A stretch of 64,000 nucleotides of DNA from Tepidiforma flava (GTDB taxonomy: Bacteria; Chloroflexota; Dehalococcoidia; Tepidiformales; Tepidiformaceae). Under the pieces are notes generated by a model. The model saw only the letters and a program-made list of their open reading frames with translations, made no database searches and had not been told where the DNA came from. The position numbers were made by a program, and so were the translations under genes. Shown here in pieces: positions 21,454-31,377 of the stretch. How positions within the stretch are numbered: position 1 is the stretch's first letter; each line of letters starts with the position of its first letter. The stretch covers positions 434,001 through 498,000 of the forward strand of contig NZ_CP115149.1 of assembly GCF_027594505.1 (NCBI RefSeq), read 5' to 3'.

Positions 21454-23378
21454 GCCTGCTGGACGAGGGGCTGCGGACGCCGGCGGGGCCATCGCGCAAC
21501 CGCCCCCACGGGAACGTGGCGGTGCTGCGGGCGTTCATCCTGCTGCTCTTCGGGGTGCTGACGTTGCGGCTCGTGGACATGCAGATCCTCCGGGGGGAGG
21601 AGTTCGCGCAGCGCTCGCGGGAGAACCACATCGTGCGGACGAACATCCTGCCGACGCGCGGCCTGATCACCGACCGGAACGGCGAGCCGCTGGTGAAGAA
21701 CGTGGGGGTGTATTCGGCGACCATCCTGCCGGAGCTGCTGCCCGATTCGCAGGAGGCGCGCTACCGGATCTACCTGCGGCTGCAGGAGCTGATCGGGGTG
21801 TCGCCGCTGGAGGTGCAGACGCGCGTGGACGAGGCGATCGCCGCCGGGCGGGCGTACATCGCGATCCGGATCGCGACGAACCTGCCGCGGGAGGCTGCGC
21901 TGGCGCTCGAAGAGGCAGCCGTCGACCTGCCGGGGGTGAGCCTCGAGGTGACGCCCGGCCGCCAGTACATCGCGGGGCCGGCGTTCTCGCACATCCTCGG
22001 CTACATCGGGCCGCAGACGGCTGAGGAGGCCCGCGTGCTTCGGCAGCAGGGCTACCAGCTGAACGAGCCGGTGGGGAAGGACGGCATCGAGGCGTGGTAC
22101 GAATCGGACCTGCGGGGGCAGATCGGCTACACGGCAGCCGAGCAGAATGCGCAGGGCAGGCTGATCACGCTGCTCGGGCGGCAGGACCCGGTCCCGGGGA
22201 ACACGGTGCGGCTGAACATCGACGCCGGGCTGCAGCAGTACGTCGCCGAATTGCTGCAGGCCTCGATGGCGGACAACGGCAGCGGGTGGGGCGATGCGAA
22301 GCAGGCAGCCGCAGTGGTGATGAACGCGAAGACGGGGCAGGTGTACGCCATCGTTTCGATTCCGACGTATGACAACAACATCTACGCCGACGCGCAGCGG
22401 CGGGCGGCCGAGCTGGAGCGGATCCAGAACGACACGGTGACCTACACGCTGCTCAACAAGGCGCTGAACCCGGCAGCGCCGGGCTCGACCTTCAAGCTGG
22501 TGACGGCGACGGCCGGGCTGGCGGAGGGCAGCATCACGCCGAACACGACGTTCCAGATCGGCTGCAGCCTCGACATCAAAGGCGAGAACGACGTCATCTA
22601 CAACTACCCGGACTGGCGCTGCCACAACATGCTGATGGACGTGCGGGCGGCGATCGCGTGGTCGTCGAACGTGTTCTTCTTCCTCACCTCGGGCGGCGAC
22701 CTCGAGCGGCAGCGGGGGCTGGGGAAGGACGTCGAAACGTCCGGCGCGGTGCTGGCGGCGTGGGCGCGGAAGTTCGGCTTCGGGAAGCCGACGGGCATCG
22801 ACCTCTTCGGCGAGGCGTCGGGCCGGGTGCCAGACCCGCAGTGGAAGCGGCGGACGAAGGTGGGCGAAGGGTTCGCGCCGGGCGAAAACGACTGGTTCCT
22901 CGGGGATACGTACAACACAGCGATCGGGCAGGGCGACGTGCTGGCGACGCCGCTCCAGATCGCGCGGATGACGGCCGCCATCGCCAACGGCGGGACGCTG
23001 CCGGTGCCGCACGTGGCGGACGCGATCATCGGGCCGGACGGCAAGGTGGTGCGGACGATTTCGCCGCAGGGCGAGACCATCGACGTCGACCCGCGCTGGC
23101 TGCAGGTGGTGCGGGAGGGGATGCTGGGCTCGGTGCAGTACGGCGCGGGCGCGCGCGCGGCGAGTTCGAAGACGACCGTCGCGGGGAAGACGGGGACGGC
23201 GGAGTTCTTCAAGCCGGACGGGACGAAGTCGCAGCACGCGTGGTTCACCGGGTTTGCGCCGTACAGCGACCCGGAGGTGGTGGTGACGGTGTACTTCGAT
23301 ATCGGCGTCGGCGGCGACAAGGCGGCGCCGGTGGCGGGGAAGATCATCGACTACTTCATGGAGCACGTGCGGCCGTGA
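21450..23378 (+). CDS. mrdA: Penicillin-binding protein 2 (elongation transpeptidase)
   Basis: 642-residue class B PBP that cross-links peptidoglycan during elongation. N-terminal transmembrane helix (AVLRAFILLLFGVLTLRLVD), dimerisation/pedestal domain, then the transpeptidase with STFK (Ser346), SSN around WSSNVFFFL and KTG at residue 580 (AGKTGTAEFF). ATG overlaps the mreD stop and precedes rodA with another four-base overlap, as expected for a coupled PBP2-RodA pair. Confidence 0.95.
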   Translation: MSLLDEGLRTPAGPSRNRPHGNVAVLRAFILLLFGVLTLRLVDMQILRGEEFAQRSRENHIVRTNILPTRGLITDRNGEPLVKNVGVYSATILPELLPDSQEARYRIYLRLQELIGVSPLEVQTRVDEAIAAGRAYIAIRIATNLPREAALALEEAAVDLPGVSLEVTPGRQYIAGPAFSHILGYIGPQTAEEARVLRQQGYQLNEPVGKDGIEAWYESDLRGQIGYTAAEQNAQGRLITLLGRQDPVPGNTVRLNIDAGLQQYVAELLQASMADNGSGWGDAKQAAAVVMNAKTGQVYAIVSIPTYDNNIYADAQRRAAELERIQNDTVTYTLLNKALNPAAPGSTFKLVTATAGLAEGSITPNTTFQIGCSLDIKGENDVIYNYPDWRCHNMLMDVRAAIAWSSNVFFFLTSGGDLERQRGLGKDVETSGAVLAAWARKFGFGKPTGIDLFGEASGRVPDPQWKRRTKVGEGFAPGENDWFLGDTYNTAIGQGDVLATPLQIARMTAAIANGGTLPVPHVADAIIGPDGKVVRTISPQGETIDVDPRWLQVVREGMLGSVQYGAGARAASSKTTVAGKTGTAEFFKPDGTKSQHAWFTGFAPYSDPEVVVTVYFDIGVGGDKAAPVAGKIIDYFMEHVRP

Positions 23379-24538
23379 CGAGCGTGACGCTGGGCAACTT
23401 CGGCCGGGCGCGGGCGCGCACGTCGTTCTGGCGGGGCTGGGACCGGTTCGACTACGTGATGGTGGCGGCGGCGCTGGCGCTCGTGGGGTCCGGCCTGGCG
23501 CTCATCCACAGCGGGTCGCGGCCGTGGTACGACGGGCCGATCACGAGCCTCGCGAGCCCGGTGGCGAAGCAGGCGCTGTTCGCGGTGATCGGCATCGCCG
23601 TGATGCTGGGAATTTCGCGCGTGGACTACCACCGGTTCCTGCACTTCGCGTGGGTGTTCTACGCGCTCTCGATCGTGTCGCTGCTGGCGCTGTTCGCGCT
23701 GGGGAGCACGGCCTACGGGTCGACGCGGTGGTTCGACCTCGGGCCGGTGCAGGTGCAGCCGTCGGAGTTCGCGAAGCTGGCCGCGATCCTGTGCCTGGCG
23801 CGGTTCTTCTCAGAGCACGGTGGCGATGCGCGGGACGTGCGGTCGCTGCTGCTCTCGATGGCGATCGTGGCGCCGCTGGCGGGGCTGGTGTTCCTGCAGC
23901 CAGACCTCGGGACGAGCGTCGTCTTCGGAGGCATCTGGCTGGGCATCGTCGTGATTGCGGGAGCGAACCGGAGCCACCTGCTCATGATGGGGGCGATCTT
24001 CCTCGCGGTGCTGCCGTTCGCGTGGACGTTCGCGATTGCGGATTACCAGGTCGAGCGCGTGGCGGTGCTGGTCGACCCGAACGAAGACCCGCTGGATTCG
24101 GGGTACAACGTGCTGCAGTCGCAGATCGCGCTGGGTTCCGGGCAGCTGTTCGGCAAGGGGTACATGCAGGGCGACCAGACGCAGCTCGAGTACCTGAAGG
24201 TGGCGACGAAGGACTTCATCTTCAGCCTGCTGGGGGAGGAGTTCGGGTTCGCCGGGGCGATGGTCATCTTCGCGCTGTTCATTTTGCTGCTGATGCGCGG
24301 GGTGCGGGCGGCGCAGCTGGCGGGCGACACCGCGGGGCAGCTGGTAGCGGTGGGCATCACGATGCTGATCCTGATGCAGACGTTCATCAACGTGGCCGTG
24401 AACGTGAGCCTCTTCCCGGTGACGGGCATCCCGCTGCCGTTCGTGAGCCAGGGCGGTTCGTCACTCGTGAGCCTGTTCGCCTCGCTGGGGCTGCTGCAGA
24501 GCATCGTGATGCGGCACCGGTCGTACCGGCAGACGTGA
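23375..24538 (+). CDS. rodA: SEDS peptidoglycan glycosyltransferase RodA
   Basis: 387-residue polytopic SEDS protein that polymerises lipid II in complex with PBP2. Typical motifs: GSTRWFDLGPVQVQPSEFAKL, FLQPDLGTSVVF with the catalytic Asp, and TGIPLPFVSQGGSSL near the C-terminus. GTG start overlaps the mrdA stop. The 3' end overlaps the convergent radA gene by 78 bases. Confidence 0.95.
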   Translation: MTSVTLGNFGRARARTSFWRGWDRFDYVMVAAALALVGSGLALIHSGSRPWYDGPITSLASPVAKQALFAVIGIAVMLGISRVDYHRFLHFAWVFYALSIVSLLALFALGSTAYGSTRWFDLGPVQVQPSEFAKLAAILCLARFFSEHGGDARDVRSLLLSMAIVAPLAGLVFLQPDLGTSVVFGGIWLGIVVIAGANRSHLLMMGAIFLAVLPFAWTFAIADYQVERVAVLVDPNEDPLDSGYNVLQSQIALGSGQLFGKGYMQGDQTQLEYLKVATKDFIFSLLGEEFGFAGAMVIFALFILLLMRGVRAAQLAGDTAGQLVAVGITMLILMQTFINVAVNVSLFPVTGIPLPFVSQGGSSLVSLFASLGLLQSIVMRHRSYRQT

Positions 24539-25891
24539 GAGCCCGGCGGCTTCGAGGACCTCGGCGAGCGAGGCGGCGCGCAAAAGCCGCAGACCTTCGA
24601 GCGCGGGCGCGCCGGGGGGAACGACGGCCGCCTCGAGCCCGAGGCGGGCGAGTTCGGCGAGGCGCCGGCTGAGCTGGTGGACGGGCCGGAGCGCGCCGGA
24701 GAGGGCAACTTCGCCGAGGAAGGCCATGCCGCGGGGGAGGGGGCGGTCGTGGATGGCTGAGGCGAGGGCGAGGCATACCGCGAGGTCGGCGGCGGTGTCG
24801 CGGATGCGGAGGCCGCCGGAGACGCTGGCCGCGATATCGAGGGCGCCGGAGGGGATGCCGCCGCGGCGGGCGAGGACGGCGAGGAGGAGGTGGAGGCGGG
24901 CGGGCTCGATGCCGGCAGCGATGCGGCGGGGCGCGGCGAGCGCCGTCGGCACGGCGAGGGCCTGCACCTCGACGGCGAGGGGCCGGGAGCCTTCCATGAC
25001 GGCGGTGACGGCGCAGCCGGAAGCGGCGGGGTCGTGGGGCGCGAGGAGAAGGCCCCCGGGGTTCTCGACGCTCTGGAGGCCGGCGCCGGTCATCTCGAAG
25101 AGGCCGAGTTCGTCGGTGGCGCCGAAGCGGTTCTTGACGGCGCGGAGGAGGCGGAGGACGCCGCCCTCGGCGGATTCGAAGTAGAGCACGACATCGACGA
25201 GGTGTTCGAGGAGGCGCGGGCCGGCGACGTCGCCGCTCTTCGTGACGTGGCCGGTGACGAGGGTGGCGGTCCCGGTGCCCTTGGCGAAGGCGAGGAGGCG
25301 GGCGCCGGCCTCGGCGAGCTGGGCGGGGCCGCCCGCGCGGGATTCGAGCCCCTCGACGGTGACGGCCTGGATGGAATCGACGATGAGGACGTCGACGCCA
25401 GCGGATTCGGCAGCCGCGAGGGCCGCTTCGATGCCCGGCTCTGGGATGAGATCGATCGGGGCGCCGGCGACGCCAAGGCGGGCGGCGCGCATGCGGACCT
25501 GGCGGGGCGATTCTTCGCCGCAGACGCAGGCGACGCGGAGGCCCTGCCCGGCGAGCGCGGCCGCCGCCTGCAGCATGAGGGTCGATTTGCCGATGCCCGG
25601 GTCGCCGCCGACGAGGACGAGCGAGCCGGGGACGATGCCGCCGCCGAGGACGCGGTCGAACTCGGGAATGCGGGTCGCGTGGCGGGCGGCGGTATCGCCT
25701 TCGACCTCGTCGAGGCGGAGGAGGCGGGCGGGCGCAGCCGCGGCGGGACGGCGGCCTGCCGGGCCGCTCCGGGGAGCCTCGGCGAAGGGTTCGAGGGTGT
25801 TCCACGCCTGGCAGCCGGCGCAGCGGCCGACGTAGGCGACGGCCGTCCAGCCGCAGGCGGAGCAGCGGTAGCCGCGTTCGGCGCGTGGCAC
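24461..25891 (-). CDS. radA: DNA repair protein RadA (Sms)
   Basis: RecA-like helicase for branch migration and recombination intermediates. 476 residues: N-terminal zinc finger (Cys10, 13, 24, 27 in RCSACG...CAGC), Walker A GGDPGIGKS, the RadA-specific KNRFG motif (AVKNRFGATDELGLFEM) and a Lon-like C-terminal domain (SGGLRIRDTAADLAVCLALAS). The last 26 or so residues extend past the usual end and overlap rodA. The GTG start is six bases from TATACT on the minus strand, so the message is probably leaderless. Confidence 0.95.
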   Translation of the reverse strand: MPRAERGYRCSACGWTAVAYVGRCAGCQAWNTLEPFAEAPRSGPAGRRPAAAAPARLLRLDEVEGDTAARHATRIPEFDRVLGGGIVPGSLVLVGGDPGIGKSTLMLQAAAALAGQGLRVACVCGEESPRQVRMRAARLGVAGAPIDLIPEPGIEAALAAAESAGVDVLIVDSIQAVTVEGLESRAGGPAQLAEAGARLLAFAKGTGTATLVTGHVTKSGDVAGPRLLEHLVDVVLYFESAEGGVLRLLRAVKNRFGATDELGLFEMTGAGLQSVENPGGLLLAPHDPAASGCAVTAVMEGSRPLAVEVQALAVPTALAAPRRIAAGIEPARLHLLLAVLARRGGIPSGALDIAASVSGGLRIRDTAADLAVCLALASAIHDRPLPRGMAFLGEVALSGALRPVHQLSRRLAELARLGLEAAVVPPGAPALEGLRLLRAASLAEVLEAAGLSRLPVRPVPHHDALQQPQRGEQAHE

Positions 25892-25931
25892 CGGCCGAGT
25901 ATAGGCCGCTCGGGCGACATGGGACGACGCG

Positions 25932-27344
25932 TCAGGGGGCGATGAAGAGAACGTCGCCGGGGCCGAGTTCGGGAATCTCGCCGGGCGGGACGTAGACGGC
26001 GCCAGCTGCCTCCGGGTAGTACCAGCGGACGGCCGGGCCGAGGTTGACGCCGCCGAAGACGGTGAGCCAGCCGGGGACGTTGCCGCCAGCGTAGACGGTG
26101 GTCCCGGGCGGGAGGTCGGGGTATTCGGCGCGCAGGGCATCGACCCAGCGCTGCTGTTCGCCCGGCCCCCAGCGGGTCCAGTCGGCGACGCGGTCATTGA
26201 GGGCGACGGCGGCGAGGATGATGGCGGCGACGCCGGCCGCGGCCGGGAGCGCGCGGGGGACGCGGGGGAACCGCTCCAGGAGGTCGGCGGCGAGGGTGGC
26301 GAGGCCGAGGGCGAGCCAGGGGATGGTGAAGTAGAGGTAGCGCGGGCCGATGCCGAGCTGATTCGGGGCGACGGCGAGGAGGGACAGGAGCGCGCCGCCG
26401 AGGAGGATGGCTGGCGGCCAGCGGCGGAGCGCTGCCGAACCGAGCGCGAGGAGCGGGACGACCGGGATGGAGAGCTGCTGGAGGGTATGCCGCCAGCCGG
26501 CCAGGCCGCCGAGCTGTTCGCGGAAGGGAAAGAGCAGGAATTCGAGGCAGGCGCGGTAGTTTCGCCACGTATGGCTGCCTCGCCAGTCAAAGATCTCGCG
26601 GTTGGCCAGGGGCTCGGTGAAGCCGCGGGTGCGGATGACGACGTAGAGCGCGGCCAGCGCGGCGAACGGCAGGAGCGGCAGCCAGGTTTCGCGGCGGCGG
26701 AGCTGCCAGCGGGCGGTGACCGCCACGTGCCAGGCAGCGAGGACCGGCACGGCGACCCACGCGCCTTCGCGGGTCATCGCACCGAGGGCGAGAAGGGCCG
26801 CGGAGAGGCCAACCAGCCGCCAGCGCACCGGCTGGCCGGGGGGCGTCGCGGCGAGGAAGGCGAGCCAGGCCACGAGGGCGAGCGGCAGCGCGAGGCTGTT
26901 CACGGAGGAAACCCAGGCCACCGCCTGGTACGGCCCGGGGTGGAGGGCGACGATGCCGGCGGCGATGACGCGGACCGGCGGCCGGGGGTCGATGCGGGCG
27001 GCGATCGCCCACGTGAGGACAACGGCTGCGAGGTGGCCCGCGAGGACGAGCAGGTGGTACGGCCAGCTGCGGCCGCCTGCGGCCGGTTCGAGCAGCTCGA
27101 AGGCCAGGAAGGCGAGCGGGCGCCAGAAGTCGCGCGTGAAGGGCAGGAGCGGCTCGCTGCTCCAGGGGGTAAACACGGCGCGGGCGTAGTCGGCCGTCGA
27201 AAGGTCGCGTGCGGCGACGAGGTAGAAGTAGTCGTCGAGCCAGAACGGGGAGGCGACAGCGGGGGCGTAACCAACGACGGCGGCGGAGAGGATGAGGGCG
27301 AGGGGCCAGCTCTGCCGGGCCGCCCGCGGGAGCCGTTCGCGCAT
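25932..27344 (-). CDS. Polytopic membrane protein, GT-C glycosyltransferase-like
   Basis: 470 residues with about eleven to twelve hydrophobic segments and a short extracytoplasmic C-terminal domain rich in Gly/Pro (PPGTTVYAGGNVPGW, LGPGDVLFIAP). An acidic loop after the first membrane helix (SPFWLDDYFYLV) matches the DD/DE catalytic loop of GT-C lipid-linked-sugar glycosyltransferases (PMT/ArnT/Wzy-like). Likely transfers a sugar on the outer membrane face, but donor and acceptor are unknown. ATG is seven bases from a TACAAT element. Confidence 0.75.
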   Translation of the reverse strand: MRERLPRAARQSWPLALILSAAVVGYAPAVASPFWLDDYFYLVAARDLSTADYARAVFTPWSSEPLLPFTRDFWRPLAFLAFELLEPAAGGRSWPYHLLVLAGHLAAVVLTWAIAARIDPRPPVRVIAAGIVALHPGPYQAVAWVSSVNSLALPLALVAWLAFLAATPPGQPVRWRLVGLSAALLALGAMTREGAWVAVPVLAAWHVAVTARWQLRRRETWLPLLPFAALAALYVVIRTRGFTEPLANREIFDWRGSHTWRNYRACLEFLLFPFREQLGGLAGWRHTLQQLSIPVVPLLALGSAALRRWPPAILLGGALLSLLAVAPNQLGIGPRYLYFTIPWLALGLATLAADLLERFPRVPRALPAAAGVAAIILAAVALNDRVADWTRWGPGEQQRWVDALRAEYPDLPPGTTVYAGGNVPGWLTVFGGVNLGPAVRWYYPEAAGAVYVPPGEIPELGPGDVLFIAP

Positions 27345-27369
27345 CCGGCGGATTGTAGCCGAACGGCGT

Positions 27370-29808
27370 TCAGTTTGCCTCGGCGGCGCGGTCGAGGAAC
27401 GGGCGGACGGCGGCGGCGAGGGCGGCGTGGTCCGGGTGTTCGAGGCGGGGGTCGCGGGCGAGGACGCGCGCAGCGAGGCCGCGGGCGCGGAGGAGGATAT
27501 CGCGGTCGGTGAGGCGGGCGACGCGGAGCATGGTGTTCGTGCCGCTCTGGAGGCGGCCCCAGGTTTCGCCTTCGCCGCGCATGCGGAGGTCGACCTCGGC
27601 GAGAGCGAAGCCATCGGTGGTTTCGCACATGGCGTTGAGCCGCTCGCGGGCGTCGGGGCCCGGGTCTTCCTCGCTGGAGAAGAGGATGCAGTAGCTCTGC
27701 TTCGCGCCGCGGCCGACGCGGCCCCGGAACTGGTGGAGCTGGCTGAGGCCGAACCGTTCGGCGCCCTCGATGACGATGACGGTCGCGTTGGGGACGTCGA
27801 TGCCGACTTCGATGACGCTGGTGGAAACGAGGACCTGGGCTTCGTTGCGGGCGAAGCGCTGCATCGCTTCGTCCTTCTGGCGGGCAGACATGCGGCCGTG
27901 GAGAAGTTCGACGGCGTAGCCCGCCAGCGGGCCGGAGCGGAGGAATTCGTACTCCTCTTCGGCGGAGCGGACCTCGAGCGACTCGGATTCCTCGACGAGC
28001 GGGCAGATGACGTAGACCTGTTCGCCGGCATCGAGGCGCTTGCGGAGGAAGCGGTAGGCGTCGTCGCGCTCATCGGGGCGGTACCAGCGGGTGCGGATGG
28101 GCTGGCGGCCGGGGGGCAGCTCATCGAGGGTGGAGACTTCGAGGTCGCCGTAGACGGTGAGGGCGAGGGTGCGGGGGATTGGGGTGGCGGTCATGACGAG
28201 CAGGTGGGGGTTGCGGCCCTTCTGGCGGAGCCGGGCGCGCTGCATGACGCCGAAGCGGTGCTGCTCATCGACGACGGCGAGGCCAAGGCGGGGGAACTGG
28301 AGGTCGTCTTCGATGAGGGCGTGGGTGCCGATGACGATGTCGGCGCCGCCGTGGGCGGCATCGCCGCGGACCTGCGCTTTCTGTGCCGGGGTGAGGGAGC
28401 CGGTGACGAGCAGGACGCGGAGCGGGCGGCCGAGCCACGGGGGGCTGAAGACGCCGTCGAGCGCGGAGAGCTCGCCGCCGCCGAGGAGCCGCGCGAGGGA
28501 GCGCTCGTGCTGCTCGGCGAGGATTTCGGTCGGGGCCATGAGGGCGGCCTGGAAGCCCGAGGCGACGGCGGCGAGCATGGCGGCGAAGGCGACGACCGTT
28601 TTCCCGGACCCGACGTCGCCCTGCAGGAGGCGGAGCATCGGGTTGGGGCCGCGGAGGTCGCGCTCGATTTCGGCGAGGGCGCGCTGCTGGGCGCGGGTGA
28701 GGGGAAAGGGGAGGGCCTCGAGGAAGCCGCTGCGCAGCGGGCCGAAATCGATGGCCGGGGCGTCGTCGTTCCGCTGCCACTCGGCGCGGCGGATGAGGAC
28801 GGCGCACTGCACGGCGAGAAATTCGCCGAGCGCGAGGCGCTGGCGGGCAGCCTCGGCGTCCTCGGCTTTGGCGGGGGCGTGGTAGGTGCGAATGGCCGCG
28901 GCGATGGGGGGGATGCCTTCTTCGCGCCTGAGCCACGCAGGGATGGGGTCATCGACGAGGTCGGCGGCGAGGTCGACGGCGCGGGCCACGGCGGCGCGGA
29001 TGGTCTTCTGGCCGAGGCCGGCGGTGGCGGGATAGACGGGCTCGAGGCGGGCGAAGGCGTCGCCGCCGCGTTCGAGCTGCTCGAACTCGGGGTTCTCGAG
29101 CTGGAGGCGGCCGCGGTAGCTGCGCACGCGCCCGGCGAGGACGAGCCGGTCGCCTTCGCGGAGGTTGCGGGCGACGTACGGCATGTTCCACCAGACGACG
29201 GGGAGCGCGCCGGTGCCGTCGGCGACGAGGGCGCGCGCGCCGCGGACCCGGCCGCGGACGCGGAACTCGGCGATATCGAGGAGTTCGCCGACGATGGTCT
29301 GGAGCTCGGAGCCGGGCTGGAGGTCGGCGATGCGGCGGAGGTTGGTGTAGTCGTTGAAGCGCCGGGGGAAGAGGAAGACGGCATCGCCGACGGTCGCAAC
29401 GCCGAGTTTTTCGAACCGGGCGGCCGCGCCGCGGGGCAGGCCGGGAAGGGCGGCGATGGGGCTGGCGGGGGTGATGGGCGGGGGCGGGGGCGGCGCTTCG
29501 GCGGGCCGGGGCTGCTTGCGGCTTGCCGGCGCGGCGGCAGGCCGGGGCGCGACGCCGCCGAGCGCGGCGAGCACGCCATCGACCCAGCGCTCCCGTTCCC
29601 CGGCGGGCAGCGCGCGGTAGCCGCCGGGCGGCAGCTGGCGGACGGCGGCGGCGAGCGGCGAGCCGCGGAGCTGGCCGTCTTCGCTGAGCTGGATGAGAAG
29701 GCGGTCGAGGCCGCCGAGGACGGCGGTGTTGCGGCAGCCGCCCTGCCGCTCGAGTTCGAACACCCGGCGGAGGCGGGCAGTATCGAGCGCGCGGGCGGGG
29801 CCGCTCAT
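27370..29808 (-). CDS. recG: ATP-dependent DNA helicase RecG
   Basis: Branch-migration helicase that reverses stalled forks. 812 residues: Lys/Pro-rich linker after about 90 N-terminal residues, wedge/OB domain (VGELLDIAEFRVRGRVRGARALV), helicase motif I GDVGSGKT, motif II DEQHRFG, motif III MTATPIPRTLALT, motif VI QFRGRVGRG. The stop is 25 bases from the upstream end of the GT-C-like gene, and the ATG overlaps the degV stop (ATGA). Confidence 0.97.
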   Translation of the reverse strand: MSGPARALDTARLRRVFELERQGGCRNTAVLGGLDRLLIQLSEDGQLRGSPLAAAVRQLPPGGYRALPAGERERWVDGVLAALGGVAPRPAAAPASRKQPRPAEAPPPPPPITPASPIAALPGLPRGAAARFEKLGVATVGDAVFLFPRRFNDYTNLRRIADLQPGSELQTIVGELLDIAEFRVRGRVRGARALVADGTGALPVVWWNMPYVARNLREGDRLVLAGRVRSYRGRLQLENPEFEQLERGGDAFARLEPVYPATAGLGQKTIRAAVARAVDLAADLVDDPIPAWLRREEGIPPIAAAIRTYHAPAKAEDAEAARQRLALGEFLAVQCAVLIRRAEWQRNDDAPAIDFGPLRSGFLEALPFPLTRAQQRALAEIERDLRGPNPMLRLLQGDVGSGKTVVAFAAMLAAVASGFQAALMAPTEILAEQHERSLARLLGGGELSALDGVFSPPWLGRPLRVLLVTGSLTPAQKAQVRGDAAHGGADIVIGTHALIEDDLQFPRLGLAVVDEQHRFGVMQRARLRQKGRNPHLLVMTATPIPRTLALTVYGDLEVSTLDELPPGRQPIRTRWYRPDERDDAYRFLRKRLDAGEQVYVICPLVEESESLEVRSAEEEYEFLRSGPLAGYAVELLHGRMSARQKDEAMQRFARNEAQVLVSTSVIEVGIDVPNATVIVIEGAERFGLSQLHQFRGRVGRGAKQSYCILFSSEEDPGPDARERLNAMCETTDGFALAEVDLRMRGEGETWGRLQSGTNTMLRVARLTDRDILLRARGLAARVLARDPRLEHPDHAALAAAVRPFLDRAAEAN

Positions 29809-30644
29809 TCGCGGGCGAGGGCAGCGACGCCGAAGGCGCCGGGGCCGGTGTAGGTGCCGACGACGGGGCCGAGGTAGGCGGCGTGGAGCGCGGTGTGCGG
29901 GAGCTGCGGGCGGAGGCGCTCGATGGCGGCCTCGGCCTCTGCGGGGAGGTCGCCGTGAGCGATGAACATCTCTTTCGCGCGGGGCATGCCGGCGGCGAGT
30001 TCGAGGATGCGCTCGTGGGCGCGGGCGCGGGTGCGGACCCGTTCGAAGGGGGCGACCTCGCCCTGGTCGACGGTGAGGATCGGCTTGATGCTGAGGATCG
30101 AGCCGATGAGCGAGCGGGCGCGGCCGATGCGGCCGCCGCGCTGGAGGTATTCGAGCGTATCGACGGCGACGTAGACGGTGACGCGGTCCATGGCGCGGCG
30201 GGTGACGGCGACGACGTCGCTGAGGGAGGCGCCGGCCGCGGCCGCCCGCGCGGCTTCGAGCACGATGAGCCCGAGGCCGACGCTGACGTTGTAGGAATCG
30301 ATGAGGTCGATGTGGAGGTCGTGCTTGAGGGTTTCGCGGGCGACGGAGGCGGAATTGAGGGTGCCGGAGAGCTTCGAGGAGATGTGGATGGAGACGATCT
30401 CGGCACCGTCGGCGGCGGCAGCGCGGTACGCCTGCTGGAAGCGCTCGACGGAAGGCTGGCTGGTCCGCGGGAGGACGTTTGACGACCGGAGCCGCTGGTA
30501 GAAGTCGACCGGGGTGATGGCGGCGCCGTCTTCGAGCGCTTCATCGCCGAAGATGACCGTGAGGGGCACGACGGTGATGCCGTGCTCGGCAGCGAGCGCG
30601 GGCGGGAGGTCGCAGGTCGAATCGGTGACGATGCGAACGGTCAT
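29805..30644 (-). CDS. DegV family fatty-acid-binding protein
   Basis: 279 residues. DegV proteins bind fatty acids; in Firmicutes the FakB members present them to the kinase FakA. Motifs: VRIVTDSTCDLP at the start, TSQPSVERF, the SSKLSGTLNSA loop, GGRIGRARSLIGSILSIKPIL and a terminal GPGAFGVAA. No fakA-like kinase is in the window. TATACT (30675-30670) lies 25 bases upstream, divergent to the rpe promoter. Confidence 0.92.
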   Translation of the reverse strand: MTVRIVTDSTCDLPPALAAEHGITVVPLTVIFGDEALEDGAAITPVDFYQRLRSSNVLPRTSQPSVERFQQAYRAAAADGAEIVSIHISSKLSGTLNSASVARETLKHDLHIDLIDSYNVSVGLGLIVLEAARAAAAGASLSDVVAVTRRAMDRVTVYVAVDTLEYLQRGGRIGRARSLIGSILSIKPILTVDQGEVAPFERVRTRARAHERILELAAGMPRAKEMFIAHGDLPAEAEAAIERLRPQLPHTALHAAYLGPVVGTYTGPGAFGVAALARE

Positions 30645-30694
30645 AATTGTTCAGGCGCCTATGCGGGAGAGTATAAGGGTTCGCGCCGGGCGGG

Positions 30695-30700
30695 TAGAAT
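30695..30700 (+). promoter_or_regulatory. -10 element of rpe (leaderless type)
   Basis: TAGAAT eight bases before the rpe ATG with no ribosome-binding sequence between. Confidence 0.5.
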
Positions 30701-30708
30701 AGCGGCTC

Positions 30709-31374
30709 ATGACGACGGTAAAGCTGGCGCCTTCCATCCTGACGGCCGATTTCGGGCGGCTGGCCGACGAAGTGCGGGCAGCGGAAGCGGGCGGGGCGGA
30801 TATGCTGCACCTCGACGTGATGGACGGGCGGTTCGTCCCGAACATCACGTTCGGCGCGCTGGTGGTCGAGGCGCTGCGGAAGGTGACCTCGCTGCCGTTC
30901 GATATCCACCTGATGACGGTGGAGCCGGAGCGGCTGATCGACCAGTTCGCGGAGACGGCAGACATCATCAACGTGCACATCGAGGTGTCGCCGCACATCA
31001 ACCGGACGCTGGACGCGATTCACCGGCTGGGAAAGAAGGCGGGGGTGTGCATCAACCCGGGGACGCCGGTGGCGGCGATCGAGGAGTCGCTGCCGGACGC
31101 GGACCAGGTGATGGTGATGACGATCAACCCGGGCTGGGGCGGGCAGCAGATGATCCGGCGGCAGCTGGAGAAGGTCGCGCAGATCCGGCGGCTGCTCGAC
31201 GCCGGCGGGTTCGGCGCCGACATCGAAATCGACGGCGGGGTGAAGGCGCACAACGCGGCGGACTGTGTCCGCGCGGGCGCGACGGTGCTGGTGTGCGGGA
31301 GCTCGGTCTACAACGCGGAGAAGAGCGTGGCGGAGAACCTCGCCGACCTGCGCCGGGCGGTCGCGGGAACGTAG
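30709..31374 (+). CDS. rpe: Ribulose-phosphate 3-epimerase
   Basis: 221-residue barrel enzyme of the pentose phosphate pathway. Signature blocks KLAPSILTADFGRL, MLHLDVMDGRFVPNITFG, FDIHLMTVEP, MTINPGWGGQQM and EIDGGVKAHNAADCVRAGA with the metal ligands and catalytic Asp residues. Stands alone between degV and a small gene on the opposite strand. Confidence 0.97.
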   Translation: MTTVKLAPSILTADFGRLADEVRAAEAGGADMLHLDVMDGRFVPNITFGALVVEALRKVTSLPFDIHLMTVEPERLIDQFAETADIINVHIEVSPHINRTLDAIHRLGKKAGVCINPGTPVAAIEESLPDADQVMVMTINPGWGGQQMIRRQLEKVAQIRRLLDAGGFGADIEIDGGVKAHNAADCVRAGATVLVCGSSVYNAEKSVAENLADLRRAVAGT

Positions 31375-31377
31375 CCC

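Noticed and set aside
27292-29853. Long plus-strand open frame opposite recG
   Set aside because: Shadow of the recG coding strand; no start signal or recognisable domain.
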